DNA of 64,000 bases from Collinsella aerofaciens (GCF_028209625.1 NZ_JAQLDU010000013.1:1-64000), one strand, 5' to 3'. Shown: positions 8,319 through 17,269, numbered from the stretch's first letter. Notes: generated by a model not told the origin, from the letters alone. Numbers and translations: made by a program.

Positions 8319-9241
8319 TGGGTACCGTGAACATGGCCGTCGATTTCGGCGGCGTCAAGATGCAGAACCCCATCAACACCGCAGCCGGTACCTTTGGCTA
8401 CGGTTGGCAGTTCCAGAACTTCTTTGATGTCTCCCAGCTGGGTGCCATCACCACCAAGGGCTGCGCTGCCGAGCCCTGGCCCGGCAACCCCGCGCCCCGC
8501 ATGGCCGAGATCCCGGGCGGCATGATCAACTCCGTGGGCCTTCAGAACCCTGGCGTGGCTGCCTTTGCCCGTGAGTCCGGCCCGTGGCTCGAACAGCTGT
8601 CCAAGGACGGCTGCCAGGTCATCTGTCAGGTTGCCGGCCACTCCGTTGACGAGTTTGTCCGCGCGCTCGAGATGTATGTCGAGCTGTGCCCCTGGGCTGC
8701 CGGCTACGAGATCAACGTGAGCTGCCCTAATATCGCCGCCGGCGGTGCCGCCATGGGCTCCACGCCCGAGGGCGCCTCTTCCGTTATGGCTGCCTGCCGC
8801 AAGGTGACCGATAAGCCGCTGTTCGTAAAGATGGCTCCGGTTAATGTCGCCGAGATTGCCAAGGCTCTCGAGGCCGCCGGCGCCGACGGCCTTTCGCTCA
8901 TCAATTCCATCCAGGGCATGGCCATTGACGTGCACACCCGCAAGTCCCGTGTTGCCAAGCCCAAGGGCGGCCTTTCGGGCCCGCTGTGCCACCACATCGC
9001 CGTTCGCATGGTCTGGGAGGTCGCTCAGGTCGTCGATATCCCCATCAACGGCGTCGGCGGTGTCATGACCGGCGAGGATGCTGCCGAGTTTATCCTGGCC
9101 GGCGCCACCTGCGTGTCGGTCGGTATGGCCAACTTTGTCGATCCGTGCGCTTCGATTAAGATCGCGCGCGAGCTCGAGGCTTGGGCAGAGTCCCAGGGCG
9201 TGAAGGATATCAACGAGCTGGTAGGTGCTTTCGAATGCTAG
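8318..9241 (+). CDS. pyrD: Dihydroorotate dehydrogenase B (NAD+), catalytic subunit
   Basis: 307 aa from GTG 8318, sharing one base with the pyrK stop. GTG 8327 and ATG 8333 are possible alternative starts. FMN barrel of class 1B: NTAAGTFGYG near the N-terminus, INSVGLQNPG, EINVSCPN with the catalytic Cys loop, KMAPV, and the phosphate-binding NGVGGVMTGEDA. Oxidises dihydroorotate to orotate together with PyrK. It overlaps pyrF by 7 bp. Confidence 0.94.
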   Translation: MGTVNMAVDFGGVKMQNPINTAAGTFGYGWQFQNFFDVSQLGAITTKGCAAEPWPGNPAPRMAEIPGGMINSVGLQNPGVAAFARESGPWLEQLSKDGCQVICQVAGHSVDEFVRALEMYVELCPWAAGYEINVSCPNIAAGGAAMGSTPEGASSVMAACRKVTDKPLFVKMAPVNVAEIAKALEAAGADGLSLINSIQGMAIDVHTRKSRVAKPKGGLSGPLCHHIAVRMVWEVAQVVDIPINGVGGVMTGEDAAEFILAGATCVSVGMANFVDPCASIKIARELEAWAESQGVKDINELVGAFEC

Positions 9242-9951
9242 AGAATGATGCCCGCGACCGTGTTATCGTCGCCCTCGACTGCGATCGTGAGCGTGCGCTC
9301 GAGCTCGCCCATGAGCTTTCGGGCCACGCCGCCTGGCTCAAGGTGGGCATGACGCTCTATTACGCCGAGGGTCCCGAGATCGTCAAGACGTTCAAGGACC
9401 TGGGCTTCAAGGTCTTCCTCGACCTTAAGTTCCATGACATTCCGCATCAGGTGCGCGGTGCCGCCCGTTCGGCCTCGCTTGCCGGTGCCGACCTGCTCTC
9501 GGTCCACGGCTTGGGTTCGGGCGCTATGCTCGCCGCGTGCCGTGAGGGTGCCGAGGAGGCGCGCGAGGACCGCGCCAAGCTCGTCGCCATTACCGTGCTC
9601 ACGAGTATGAATCAGGATGCCTTGAGCGAGATCGGCGTCGAGTCTCCCGTGGCCGAGGAAGCCGCCCGTCTGGCAAAGCTTGCCCAGACCAACGGCATCG
9701 ACGGCATCGTGTGCTCGCCGATGGAGGCTCACGACATGCGTGAGCTGCTGGGTCCTGATGCCCTGATCGTGACTCCGGGTGTGCGTCCGGTGGGCGCCGC
9801 CCTTGGTGACCAGTCCCGCGTGGCGACGCCTTCCCAGGCTATCGAGCGTGGCGCAAGCCACATTGTGGTGGGCCGTCCCATCACCGGTGCCGACGATCCG
9901 GTTGCCGCCTTTGACGCCATCGTCGCCGAGCTGGTCGAAAACGTCGCGTAA
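9235..9951 (+). CDS. pyrF: Orotidine 5'-phosphate decarboxylase
   Basis: 238 aa from ATG 9235, within the end of pyrD (ATGCTAG). The signature DLKFHDIPHQV holds the catalytic Lys/Asp network. IVTPGVRP and VVGRPITGADDP form the C-terminal phosphate site of the group 1 enzyme. Makes UMP from OMP. pyrE and carAB are not in this window. The next gene starts 239 bp downstream behind its own promoter, so pyrF is probably last in the operon. Confidence 0.95.
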   Translation: MLENDARDRVIVALDCDRERALELAHELSGHAAWLKVGMTLYYAEGPEIVKTFKDLGFKVFLDLKFHDIPHQVRGAARSASLAGADLLSVHGLGSGAMLAACREGAEEAREDRAKLVAITVLTSMNQDALSEIGVESPVAEEAARLAKLAQTNGIDGIVCSPMEAHDMRELLGPDALIVTPGVRPVGAALGDQSRVATPSQAIERGASHIVVGRPITGADDPVAAFDAIVAELVENVA

Positions 9952-9996
9952 AAGATTCCCCTAAGTCACCACTTTTGGGTCTCATTAGCACAAAAT

Positions 9997-10054
9997 AGCC
10001 CCTGTGCCTGCGTAAACTTTCCCATCCTTTGTGTGGAATCGCAGGTCAGGGGCT
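9997..10054 (+). terminator. Putative terminator after pyrF
   Basis: Arms AGCCCCTGtgCCTGCG (9997-10012) and CGCAGGtCAGGGGCT (10040-10054) around a 27-nt loop, followed by TAACTTT. The U-run is weak, so efficiency is uncertain. Confidence 0.5.
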
Positions 10055-10073
10055 TAACTTTGGGCGCAGTATA

Positions 10074-10102
10074 TTGCACTTTTTGCGGGTATCGTCTAAC
10101 CT
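10074..10102 (+). promoter_or_regulatory. Putative promoter of mihF-gmk-rpoZ-thiI
   Basis: TTGCAC (10074-10079), 17 bp, TAACCT (10097-10102). It lies 88 bp before the mihF start. A hairpin at 10118-10149 would sit in the 5' leader. Confidence 0.55.
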
Positions 10103-10117
10103 ATGGAGCCGCGATTA

Positions 10118-10149
10118 GGCATTTTGTACGTTCTACGTGCTAAAATGCC
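10118..10149 (+). repeat. Inverted repeat in the mihF leader
   Basis: GGCATTTT (10118-10125) and AAAATGCC (10142-10149) are perfect arms. Inside them ACGT-TCT-ACGT can also pair. It lies between the promoter and the ribosome site. It could be an RNA hairpin or a DNA site for the encoded mIHF; undecided. Confidence 0.55.
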
Positions 10150-10190
10150 AATTATTGAATCAGATATAACCCAACTATTTGGAGGTACGA

Positions 10191-10499
10191 ATGGCACTCC
10201 CTCAGCTTACCGACGAACAGCGCAAGCAGGCTCTTGAGAAGGCTGCCGCCGCACGTCACGCCCGCGCTGAGCTTCGCGAGCAGATCAAGAAGGGCGAGAA
10301 GTCCCTCGAGTCCGTGCTCAACTCCGATGACCCCATCGCTTCCCGCATGAAGGTTTCCACCCTCATCGAGTCTCTCCCCGGTTATGGCAAGGCCAAGGCC
10401 GCCAAGATCATGGAGGAGCTCGGTATCTCCGCTACTCGTCGCGTCCAGGGCCTCGGCGTCCGTCAGCGCGAGCAGCTCCTCGAGCAGCTGACCAAATAA
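10191..10499 (+). CDS. mihF: Integration host factor, actinobacterial type (mIHF)
   Basis: 102 aa from ATG 10191 after GGAGGT. A single small protein with an N-terminal helix rich in Lys/Ala/Arg and a helix-hairpin-helix-like segment, SLPGYGKAKAAKIMEELGI, near residues 65-83, followed by the RRVQGLGVRQREQLLE tail. This family is found in Actinobacteria, binds and bends DNA as a monomer, and is not related to the alpha/beta IHF of Proteobacteria. It sits directly before gmk and rpoZ, the same order seen in many actinobacteria. The longer reading from 10179 has no ribosome site. Confidence 0.93.
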   Translation: MALPQLTDEQRKQALEKAAAARHARAELREQIKKGEKSLESVLNSDDPIASRMKVSTLIESLPGYGKAKAAKIMEELGISATRRVQGLGVRQREQLLEQLTK

Positions 10500-11069
10500 G
10501 TGAGCGCTCAGGATTCCAAGCTCTTTGTGATTTCTGGACCGTCAGGCGCAGGCAAGGGTACGCTCGTCACTCGTGTGCGCGAGCGCCGCTCGAACCTGGG
10601 TCTGACGGTTTCGGCTACCACGCGAGCACCACGCAAAGGTGAGGTCGACGGCGTCAACTACTTTTTTCTGACGCGCGAGGAGTTCGACCGCCGCGTGGCA
10701 AACGGTGAGTTTGTTGAGTGGGCCGAGGTCCACGGTAACTGCTACGGCACGTTGGTGAGCGAGGTCACATCCAAGCTCGCCTCGGGCTCGTCTCTGATTT
10801 TGGAGATCGATGTCCAGGGCGCCCTGCAGGTGAAGGAGCGTTTCCCCGAGGCCGTGCTGATCTTTATCAAGCCGCCTTCGCTTGAGGTGCTCCGCGAGCG
10901 TCTAGTCGGTCGCGGTACCGAGACGCCCGAGACGATTGAGCTGCGTATGGCAAACGCCGCCGATGAGCTTGCCCTTGCCGACCGCTACGACGACGTCGTG
11001 GTGAATGACGATCTCGACCGCGCGACCGATGAGCTCGTTCGCGTTCTCGATATGCATGAAAGGATCTGA
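10500..11069 (+). CDS. gmk: Guanylate kinase
   Basis: 189 aa from GTG 10500, immediately after the mihF stop. P-loop GPSGAGKGT (residues 12-20), then SATTRAPRKGEVDGVNYFF for GMP binding, and LEIDVQGALQV. Phosphorylates GMP to GDP. Co-transcribed with mihF and rpoZ. Confidence 0.96.
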   Translation: MSAQDSKLFVISGPSGAGKGTLVTRVRERRSNLGLTVSATTRAPRKGEVDGVNYFFLTREEFDRRVANGEFVEWAEVHGNCYGTLVSEVTSKLASGSSLILEIDVQGALQVKERFPEAVLIFIKPPSLEVLRERLVGRGTETPETIELRMANAADELALADRYDDVVVNDDLDRATDELVRVLDMHERI

Positions 11070-11074
11070 GGTCC

Positions 11075-11356
11075 GTGTCCGTTGTAAAGCCTTGCATTGA
11101 CGATCTTCTGGAGAAGACCGATCACAACCGCTTCCTGCTCGCTTCGCTTGCCTCCAAGCGCGCCTGCGACATCAATAGCATGCTGCGTGGCCAGCACAAC
11201 CGCGTGCTTGCCGTCCAGGATGTCGATGACATCACCATCGGGCTTTCCGGTGCCGATACCATCTCGATGGCTATGGACGAGATTGTCGACGGCGACATCT
11301 CTTACGACGAGGCCCGTTACGAGAAGGCGCTCGGCCACAAGGTTGCTGAAGCCTAA
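11075..11356 (+). CDS. rpoZ: DNA-directed RNA polymerase omega subunit
   Basis: 93 aa from GTG 11075. LASLASKRACDINSML matches the conserved omega helix (usually VxxxAKRAxQL/I) that clamps the beta-prime C-terminal tail. Small acidic C-terminus. It lies between gmk and thiI with gaps of 5 and 0 bp, and gmk-rpoZ is a widely conserved pair. Confidence 0.92.
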   Translation: MSVVKPCIDDLLEKTDHNRFLLASLASKRACDINSMLRGQHNRVLAVQDVDDITIGLSGADTISMAMDEIVDGDISYDEARYEKALGHKVAEA

Positions 11357-12601
11357 ATGGCGGCTCGCGTCTGCCTAGTCCACTATCACGAGGTTGGGCT
11401 GAAGGGCAAGAACCGCGCACATTTTGAGCATATCCTCATGGATAACATCAAGGCGGCCTTGGCCGCCTTTTCCGTGAATGCCGTGTCTCGAATTTCCGGT
11501 TATATCCTCGTGACCTTTAACGAACATCAGGCCGACGAGGCGGCGCGTGTCATTCGCACCGTTCCCGGCGTTGCCCGTGTGTCTTTGGCGTATCACACCA
11601 ACCGCGACCCGCAGGAGTACTGCGCCGCCGCCGTGAAGGCGCTGCGCGAGTTTGGTTCCTTCGATTCGTTTAAGGTGCACGCCAAGCGCTCCAATACTGA
11701 CTATGAGCTCACCTCGATCGATATCAATCGTCAGGTGGGCGAGGTACTGTGTGAGGTCTTCCCCGATAAAAAGGTTCAAATGCACGACCCCGATGCAATG
11801 GTGCACGTACTGGTGGTCCAGGGTAGCGTTTACGTGTACGCACGCTCCGAGCGCGGCGTGGGCGGTCTGCCGGTGGGTTCTGCCGGCAAGGTCGTGACGC
11901 TGCTGTCCTCGGGTATCGATTCTCCGGTGGCGACCTGGATGCTCGCGCGCCGCGGCGCGGTTTGCGTGCCGGTACATTTCTCCGGTCGTCCGCAGACGCC
12001 CGATACGAGCGAGTATTTGGTGCAGGACATCATCCGTGCGCTTGAGCCGGGTGTCCAGATCGGCCGCCTGTACGTGGTGCCGTTTGGCGACTGCCAGCGT
12101 GAGATTTCGGTCACCTGCCCCAGCAACCTGCGTGTGATCATGTATCGTCGCATTATGTATTCGGTTGCCGAGCGCATTGCGCACATCGAGGGCGCCAAGG
12201 CCATCGTTACGGGCGAATCGCTTGGGCAGGTTGCCTCCCAAACGCTTGAGAACATCATGGCCGTCAACGAGGCCGTGAAGATTCCCGTGTTCCGTCCTCT
12301 CATCGGTTCGGACAAGCAGGAGATCATCGCGCGTGCCGAGGAGATCGGTACGTTCGATATCTCGACTGAGGCCGCTCCCGACTGCTGCACGCTGTTTATG
12401 CCGCGCCGTCCCGAGACGCACGCTAAACTCGATGCCGTGCATGAGGCCTGGGAGTTGTTCGATCATGAGGAGATGATCGAGCGCCTGCTCAAGCAGACCG
12501 AGTACATCGACTTCGAGAGCAACACGTATAAGGCCCCTAAGACCTTAAAACGCAAACATTCGGAGCTTGCTCCGCGTGAGATTTACCAAGATCACGAGTA
12601 A
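11357..12601 (+). CDS. thiI: tRNA 4-thiouridine synthase (sulfurtransferase) ThiI
   Basis: 414 aa. N-terminal ferredoxin-like and THUMP region (about 60-170) for tRNA binding, then a PP-loop ATPase with SSGIDSPVATW near residue 182. ITGESLGQ-like VTGESLGQVASQT and PDCCTLFMPRRPETH follow. It lacks the C-terminal rhodanese domain of E. coli ThiI, as is usual outside gamma-proteobacteria. Makes s4U8 in tRNA and may feed sulfur to thiamine synthesis. Starts at the base after the rpoZ stop. Confidence 0.93.
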   Translation: MAARVCLVHYHEVGLKGKNRAHFEHILMDNIKAALAAFSVNAVSRISGYILVTFNEHQADEAARVIRTVPGVARVSLAYHTNRDPQEYCAAAVKALREFGSFDSFKVHAKRSNTDYELTSIDINRQVGEVLCEVFPDKKVQMHDPDAMVHVLVVQGSVYVYARSERGVGGLPVGSAGKVVTLLSSGIDSPVATWMLARRGAVCVPVHFSGRPQTPDTSEYLVQDIIRALEPGVQIGRLYVVPFGDCQREISVTCPSNLRVIMYRRIMYSVAERIAHIEGAKAIVTGESLGQVASQTLENIMAVNEAVKIPVFRPLIGSDKQEIIARAEEIGTFDISTEAAPDCCTLFMPRRPETHAKLDAVHEAWELFDHEEMIERLLKQTEYIDFESNTYKAPKTLKRKHSELAPREIYQDHE

Positions 12602-12612
12602 ATTTGTGTATA

Positions 12613-12644
12613 GACCGACGATGCGCCTGTATCGTCGGTCTTTT
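12613..12644 (+). terminator. Rho-independent terminator after thiI
   Basis: Perfect stem GACCGACGAT (12613-12622) / ATCGTCGGTC (12631-12640) followed by TTTT. It ends the mihF-thiI unit. Confidence 0.85.
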
Positions 12645-12814
12645 GGTATCTGGGTATTTTGCGGCTAAGTGTTCATTTGCTGACGTATGTCTGAATAAAT
12701 GGACATTATTTCGCAAGGTTTTGGTCAGCTTTTGGTTTGACCTCGAAAACCGGTTTTGGGGCGTGGCTGTTGCGGAGCTCCTTTCCTGACACGATGGTGT
12801 TGGGAGGTTTTGCT

Positions 12815-13528
12815 ATGGCGCAGCGCGAACAACACGAACGAGTCAAAAAGATGGACCGCTGGGCGGGCAAACTGCTCGGTCATAAGGCAGTGGTGATGGC
12901 GATACTGGTCGTCATTGCGATGGCGAGTGGGCTGGCGATGGCGAACCTTGGCGGCGGTGCCGGCGGTGTGTCGTTTGAGCGCACTGATGGTTCGGGCACG
13001 TTAGTGGAGCCGGGATCCGGCGATGCTTCGAGCGGAAAGACATCCGAAGGCTCTTCGCCTAAGGCGTCTGCCGCGGCAGAGGTCTATGTCGATGTTGATG
13101 GCGCCGTGGTGTCACCCGGTGTATATCGCCTCAAAGACGGGGCGCGGGTGGCTCAGGCGATTGATGCCGCCGGCGGACTGGCGCCCGAAGCAGACGTTAC
13201 GGGGCTTAATCGTGCATCCAAGGTCACTGATGGACAAAAAATTCACGTTCCAACGGTAGGGGAGCAGCAGGCGTCCATTGCGGAAGCCGGTGTTGATGGT
13301 GGGACTTCCGCATCGTCGGGCGTTAGTGGCGCAACAGGCCTAGTAAACATCAATACGGCAAGCGCAGAAGAGCTGCAGACGCTTTCGGGCATCGGCCCCT
13401 CCATGGCCCAGTCGATTATCGATGAGCGGACAAAGAACGGTGCTTTCGCCTCGGTTGACGATCTGATGCGTGTGTCGGGAATCGGCGAGAAGAAGCTTGC
13501 CAAAATCAAAGATTGCATCTGCGTATGA
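12815..13528 (+). CDS. comEA: Competence protein ComEA (SLBB plus helix-hairpin-helix DNA-binding protein)
   Basis: 237 aa from ATG 12815, placed by GGGAGG 7-8 nt upstream. One transmembrane anchor lies at about residues 27-46 (VVMAILVVIAMASGLAMA). A Ser/Gly linker follows, then a SLBB domain (VYVDVDGAVVSPGVYRL) and two helix-hairpin-helix motifs (LSGIGPSMAQSII and VSGIGEKKLAKI) at the C-terminus. A membrane-tethered receptor that pulls double-stranded DNA to the uptake pore. It overlaps comEC by ATGA. A 12-bp perfect palindrome (AAAACCGGTTTT, 12746-12757) lies upstream and could be a regulator site. Confidence 0.9.
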   Translation: MAQREQHERVKKMDRWAGKLLGHKAVVMAILVVIAMASGLAMANLGGGAGGVSFERTDGSGTLVEPGSGDASSGKTSEGSSPKASAAAEVYVDVDGAVVSPGVYRLKDGARVAQAIDAAGGLAPEADVTGLNRASKVTDGQKIHVPTVGEQQASIAEAGVDGGTSASSGVSGATGLVNINTASAEELQTLSGIGPSMAQSIIDERTKNGAFASVDDLMRVSGIGEKKLAKIKDCICV

Positions 13529-15828
13529 GCGCGACCGAGCGCGAGCACGTGATGCCTCCGCGACCCCTGATTCCGTGGACGATGGCCCTGTGTGCCGGCA
13601 TGTGCGTGAGCTGCGCCTTGGCGCTCAGCATAGCCGCTGATGCGCTGCTGAGGGAGCGGGCGACGGCGGTCGGGCCGCTATGGTCCATTCCCGTTGCGGC
13701 AGCGGTTTTCGTTGTGCTGGCTCACTCTTGTGCGCGGCTTGCCCCTTTGAAGCGGTGGCTGTATGCCGTGTCCGCCGGTCTCGTGGCGGGAGCGGTCGTC
13801 TCGGCGTGGTGGGCTGTGGGTGTGCTCAGCGCCTCGAAGGCGCTCGACGGTCGAGCGGCAAGCGGCCTCGAGTTTTTCGTGCAGGGTGATCCATCCATAA
13901 ACGACGACGTGTATTCCTATACCTGCGAGGCACGCGCGGACGGTAAGAACTTGGCAACGGTTCGCCTATCGTGTGATCGTGAGCTCAAGGTCGGGGCGCA
14001 CGTGCGTGTTATCGGTCGCGTTTCGCGTTTTGAGAACGAGGCATATGGACGATCGCGCGTGCTCCGAGGCGAGGTGCGTAAGGTTAAAGCCGTTCGGATT
14101 GTGTCGGTCGATGAGGGTTCTCCGGGGCCGCTGCTTCGGCTGCGAAATGGGCTGCTTGCGTCCATCGCGCCTGCGACCGACCCGGCGCGTGCGCTCATAG
14201 CCGGTGTCGTCTGCGGTCGTTCGGCCGAGCTGCGCGCCCAGCCGGCGGGCGACTGGTTTTCTGTGACGGGAACGGCACATCTTATCGCCGTCTCGGGCAG
14301 CCATTTGGCTATCGTGGGGTTTGTAATCGAGGGCGTATTGCAAAAGACTCGGTGCTCACGTGGTCTTCAGCGGGCGATATTGGCGATAACGCTTGTGGGC
14401 TACGCTGCATTTACGGGCGCGTCTCCCTCGGCCGCGCGCGCGTGCTGCATGGTGTTCGTGACGCTTGTCGTAAACGACGCGGGGCGTCGTCGGCACGGCC
14501 TTTCGGCACTCTTCGTAACCATGTCCATCTTTGTGCTACTGCGGCCGACGGTGCTGTTCGAGATGGGCTTTCAGCTATCATGTGCCAGCGTCTTAGCCAT
14601 TCTGTGCTTTTGCCCCTATGCGACCTATGCTTTGGGTGAGCTGGGTGTGCCATCGGGCGTTACCAGCGTGTTTTCCGTCACGCTGTGCTCGCAACTGGCG
14701 ACACTTCCCATTACCATTCCTGCCTTCGGTACATTCTCGCTCATTGCTCCGTTGTCAAATGCGGTCATCGGTCCGGTGGTGAGCGTTCTGCTCGCTGTGT
14801 CGATCGTGCTGGTTCCCTTTTCGCTCGTGGGACCGTTGCGGACTTGGGCGCTCGTTGTGCCCATGATTGCCGCCCGTTGCGCGCTGTTCTTCGAGCAGCT
14901 GTTTGCCGCCGTGCCGGGTGCATACGTGAGCGTGCCGCCCGATAGCATGTGGATTTACCTATTGCCGTGTTTTCTGGCGGTTCTGCTGGTCTGGTGGCCG
15001 CGTCCCCGTGCACGTCCTATGGCGGCGGGGCTTGCATGCCTGATGCTCTTGGCTGCGATTCCGTACGTCTATTGGGATCGATTCGCTCCGCCTTCGGTGA
15101 CGGTGCTCGATGTGGGCCAGGCCGATGCGATTCTTATCCGCCAAGGCGGCGCAGTAGCTCTCGTCGACTGCGGGCTCGACGAGCGCGTGGTGGCGGCGTT
15201 GGTTCGCAATAACGTGCACCATATCGATGCCGTCTTTGTGACGCATTGGGATGAGGACCACTGGGGTGGTTTGCCTGCCGTGCTCGAACAGTTTTCGGTC
15301 GGAACGATTGCCGTGGCGGCGGATGCGCTGGAGGATGCTCCTGCCGAGGTATTGAACCGACCTGGCGTGGAGTATCGGCAGGTGCGCCGTGGGGATACGG
15401 TCGACATCGGCTCATTTTGCGCCCGCGTGATGTGGCCATTCGAGTCCGTGGATGGCGAGGGAAATGAGGACTCGCTTGTCCTGCTGCTCTCTTATGTTCA
15501 GGAAGGTAAGGGCCTGCGAATACTTCTCACCGGTGATGCCGAGCTCGACCAAGAACGGGAATTCGTGCAGGAGGTGGGGGATATCGATGTACTTAAACTT
15601 GGGCATCACGGCTCCAAGGTTTCAGTCGATGGTGAGTTGCTGGACGTCCTGAAGCCCGAGCTTTCCCTCGCAAGCGCCGGTGAGGGGAATCGATACGGCC
15701 ATCCGTCCGATGCCTGCATCGATGCCGTTAAGGAAGCGGGTGGTGTGTTCGCGTGTACCATCGAACACGGCGACATTACCGTCGCACCGACTGCGAATGG
15801 CTTTGTGATGCGATGCCAGCGACCGTGA
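13525..15828 (+). CDS. comEC: Competence channel protein ComEC/Rec2 with beta-lactamase-like domain
   Basis: 767 aa from ATG 13525, overlapping comEA as ATGA. Three parts are visible: N-terminal membrane segments with a soluble OB-like insert (DUF4131, about 110-200), a polytopic Competence domain with the conserved HLIAVSGSHLAI, and a C-terminal metallo-beta-lactamase-like domain with THWDEDHWGG and LGHHGSK. It forms the channel for single-stranded DNA entry, and the hydrolase-like domain may degrade the other strand. Full length with intact motifs, so DNA uptake could be functional if pilus genes exist elsewhere. Confidence 0.93.
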   Translation: MSATEREHVMPPRPLIPWTMALCAGMCVSCALALSIAADALLRERATAVGPLWSIPVAAAVFVVLAHSCARLAPLKRWLYAVSAGLVAGAVVSAWWAVGVLSASKALDGRAASGLEFFVQGDPSINDDVYSYTCEARADGKNLATVRLSCDRELKVGAHVRVIGRVSRFENEAYGRSRVLRGEVRKVKAVRIVSVDEGSPGPLLRLRNGLLASIAPATDPARALIAGVVCGRSAELRAQPAGDWFSVTGTAHLIAVSGSHLAIVGFVIEGVLQKTRCSRGLQRAILAITLVGYAAFTGASPSAARACCMVFVTLVVNDAGRRRHGLSALFVTMSIFVLLRPTVLFEMGFQLSCASVLAILCFCPYATYALGELGVPSGVTSVFSVTLCSQLATLPITIPAFGTFSLIAPLSNAVIGPVVSVLLAVSIVLVPFSLVGPLRTWALVVPMIAARCALFFEQLFAAVPGAYVSVPPDSMWIYLLPCFLAVLLVWWPRPRARPMAAGLACLMLLAAIPYVYWDRFAPPSVTVLDVGQADAILIRQGGAVALVDCGLDERVVAALVRNNVHHIDAVFVTHWDEDHWGGLPAVLEQFSVGTIAVAADALEDAPAEVLNRPGVEYRQVRRGDTVDIGSFCARVMWPFESVDGEGNEDSLVLLLSYVQEGKGLRILLTGDAELDQEREFVQEVGDIDVLKLGHHGSKVSVDGELLDVLKPELSLASAGEGNRYGHPSDACIDAVKEAGGVFACTIEHGDITVAPTANGFVMRCQRP

Positions 15829-15836
15829 CGACGTCG

Positions 15837-15866
15837 TTGGCGTGTGGTGGGCCCCTGGGCTAGAAT
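15837..15866 (+). promoter_or_regulatory. Putative holA promoter
   Basis: TTGGCG (15837-15842), 18 bp, TAGAAT (15861-15866). It begins just after the comEC stop and lies 41 bp before holA. Confidence 0.5.
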
Positions 15867-15906
15867 GGCACGGAACAAATGCGAAGGCCTGCGGGAGGGG
15901 AGCGCA

Positions 15907-16869
15907 ATGTCCGAAACCGGTTTGCTGCCGGCATATCTGATCGTCGGTACCGACGGAGTTAAGCGCGATCACGCCGTCTCGCGTATGAAAGCGCGTCTGG
16001 AAAAGTCGGGTATGGTCGAGTTCAACCTCGACGAGCGAGACATGACCAAGGACCCCGATATCGAGTCCATTATCGGATCGCTTAACACCTTTCCGATGGG
16101 CAGCGAGTTTCGTCTGGTAATCCTCGATGGCTGCTCAAAGCTCGCCAAGGCGGTCTCGGAGCCGCTCGTTGGGTATCTGGCGAGTCCCAGCCCCACTACG
16201 GTCTGCCTCATCATCGCCGACTCACTTGCCAAGAATACGCGCCTGTATAAGGCAATCGCCAAGATCGACAAGAAGGCTATCGTCGATTGCTCGGGTACCA
16301 AGCGCTGGGAACTGCCGCGCCGTGTTCAGCAGATGGCGACGCAGCGCGGTAAGTCGATTTCGACGGCGGCCGCCGAGGAGCTCGTCTCGCGTTCGGGCGA
16401 AAACACGCGCATGCTCGATAACGACTTGGCTAAGCTTGCCCAGATGGTCGAGTCGCCTCAGATTGAACTTGCCGATGTTGAGCGCTGGATTGTCCGTACG
16501 GCCGAGGTTCAACCCTGGGACTTCCTCAACGCCATCTCGGCTCGCGATATGCGGCGATCGCTCGAGCTCTTCAATCTACTGCCCGCCAAGAGCTACGTGT
16601 GGACTTACACATTGCTGTGCGGCCGCATCCGCGAGCTTATCGTTGCCAAGGCGCTCGATGCGCGCGGACAGGGTCGTGAGCTGGCCGCAACACTTAAGCT
16701 CCAGTCCTGGCAGGTCAAGAATCACCTGACCTGGGCACGTCGCTTTTCGATGGCAGAGCTCGTTGCCGCGCTCGAGGGCGCGGTCGATGTGGAGCTCGCG
16801 CTGAAGGGTTCGGCCGATTCTCAGACCGCGCTTTTGCTCTGGATTACGAACATCTTGAGAAAATCGTGA
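15907..16869 (+). CDS. holA: DNA polymerase III delta subunit
   Basis: 320 aa from ATG 15907, preceded by GGGAGGGG. Clamp-loader AAA+-like fold: N-terminal PAYLIVGTDGVKRDHAV, a degenerate P-loop as usual for delta, RMLDNDLAKLAQMV in the middle domain, and a helical C-terminal collar. It opens the beta clamp during loading. Its position after comEC is common in Gram-positive genomes. Sequence divergence is normal for this subunit. Confidence 0.9.
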   Translation: MSETGLLPAYLIVGTDGVKRDHAVSRMKARLEKSGMVEFNLDERDMTKDPDIESIIGSLNTFPMGSEFRLVILDGCSKLAKAVSEPLVGYLASPSPTTVCLIIADSLAKNTRLYKAIAKIDKKAIVDCSGTKRWELPRRVQQMATQRGKSISTAAAEELVSRSGENTRMLDNDLAKLAQMVESPQIELADVERWIVRTAEVQPWDFLNAISARDMRRSLELFNLLPAKSYVWTYTLLCGRIRELIVAKALDARGQGRELAATLKLQSWQVKNHLTWARRFSMAELVAALEGAVDVELALKGSADSQTALLLWITNILRKS

Positions 16870-16921
16870 TGATACCTGCCTATTTGGCAAATTCGTTCTA
16901 TCCCTTTGAGGGGGAGCGTGC

Positions 16922-16927
16922 TATAGT
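16922..16927 (+). promoter_or_regulatory. Extended -10 element of the rpsT promoter
   Basis: TGcTATAGT, an extended -10 box ending at 16927. No clear -35 is visible, as expected for an extended -10 promoter. Confidence 0.55.
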
Positions 16928-16932
16928 AGACG

Positions 16933-16980
16933 CTTGCATGACCTCACCGTGTCTCAGAGGTGTCATACATTTTTTGCAAG
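16933..16980 (+). promoter_or_regulatory. Structured rpsT leader with terminator-like hairpin
   Basis: Starting near the expected transcript start, ATGACCTC (16938-16945) pairs imperfectly with GAGGTGTCAT (16957-16966) and is followed by six T (16970-16975). Outer CTTGCA (16933-16938) can also pair with TGCAAG (16975-16980). It may be an attenuator or an S20 feedback site. Function is inferred. Confidence 0.45.
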
Positions 16981-17002
16981 GAACTCGAAAGGAACTCCAG
17001 AA

Positions 17003-17269
17003 GTGGCAAACATCAAGTCTCAGAAGAAGCGTATCCGCACCAATGAGGCAGCTCGCATGCGTAACAAGGCTGTCAAGTCCGAGCTCAAGACGCTGACCAA
17101 GCACGTCCAGTCCGCCGTCGCCGAGGGCGACGCCGAGAAGGCCCAGGCTGCCCTCAAGACCGTCACCAAGCGTCTCGACATGGCTGCCGCCAAGCATGTT
17201 ATCCACAAGAACCAGGCTTCCAACCGCAAGTCCGGTCTTGCTAAGCTCGTGAACAGCATCAACGCCTAA
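17003..17269 (+). CDS. rpsT: 30S ribosomal protein S20
   Basis: 88 aa from GTG 17003 ([20 protein letters not shown]), after AAAGGAA. Lys/Arg/Ala-rich three-helix bundle that binds 16S rRNA early in assembly. [16 protein letters not shown] is the conserved C-terminal segment. It has its own promoter and structured leader, and a strong terminator 36 bp after the stop. Confidence 0.96.
   Translation: MANIKSQKKRIRTNEAARMRNKAVKSELKTLTKHVQSAVAEGDAEKAQAALKTVTKRLDMAAAKHVIHKNQASNRKSGLAKLVNSINA

Noticed and set aside
12604..12789. 61-aa open frame between thiI and comEA
   Set aside because: It overlaps the thiI terminator stem, has no ribosome site and no recognisable sequence.
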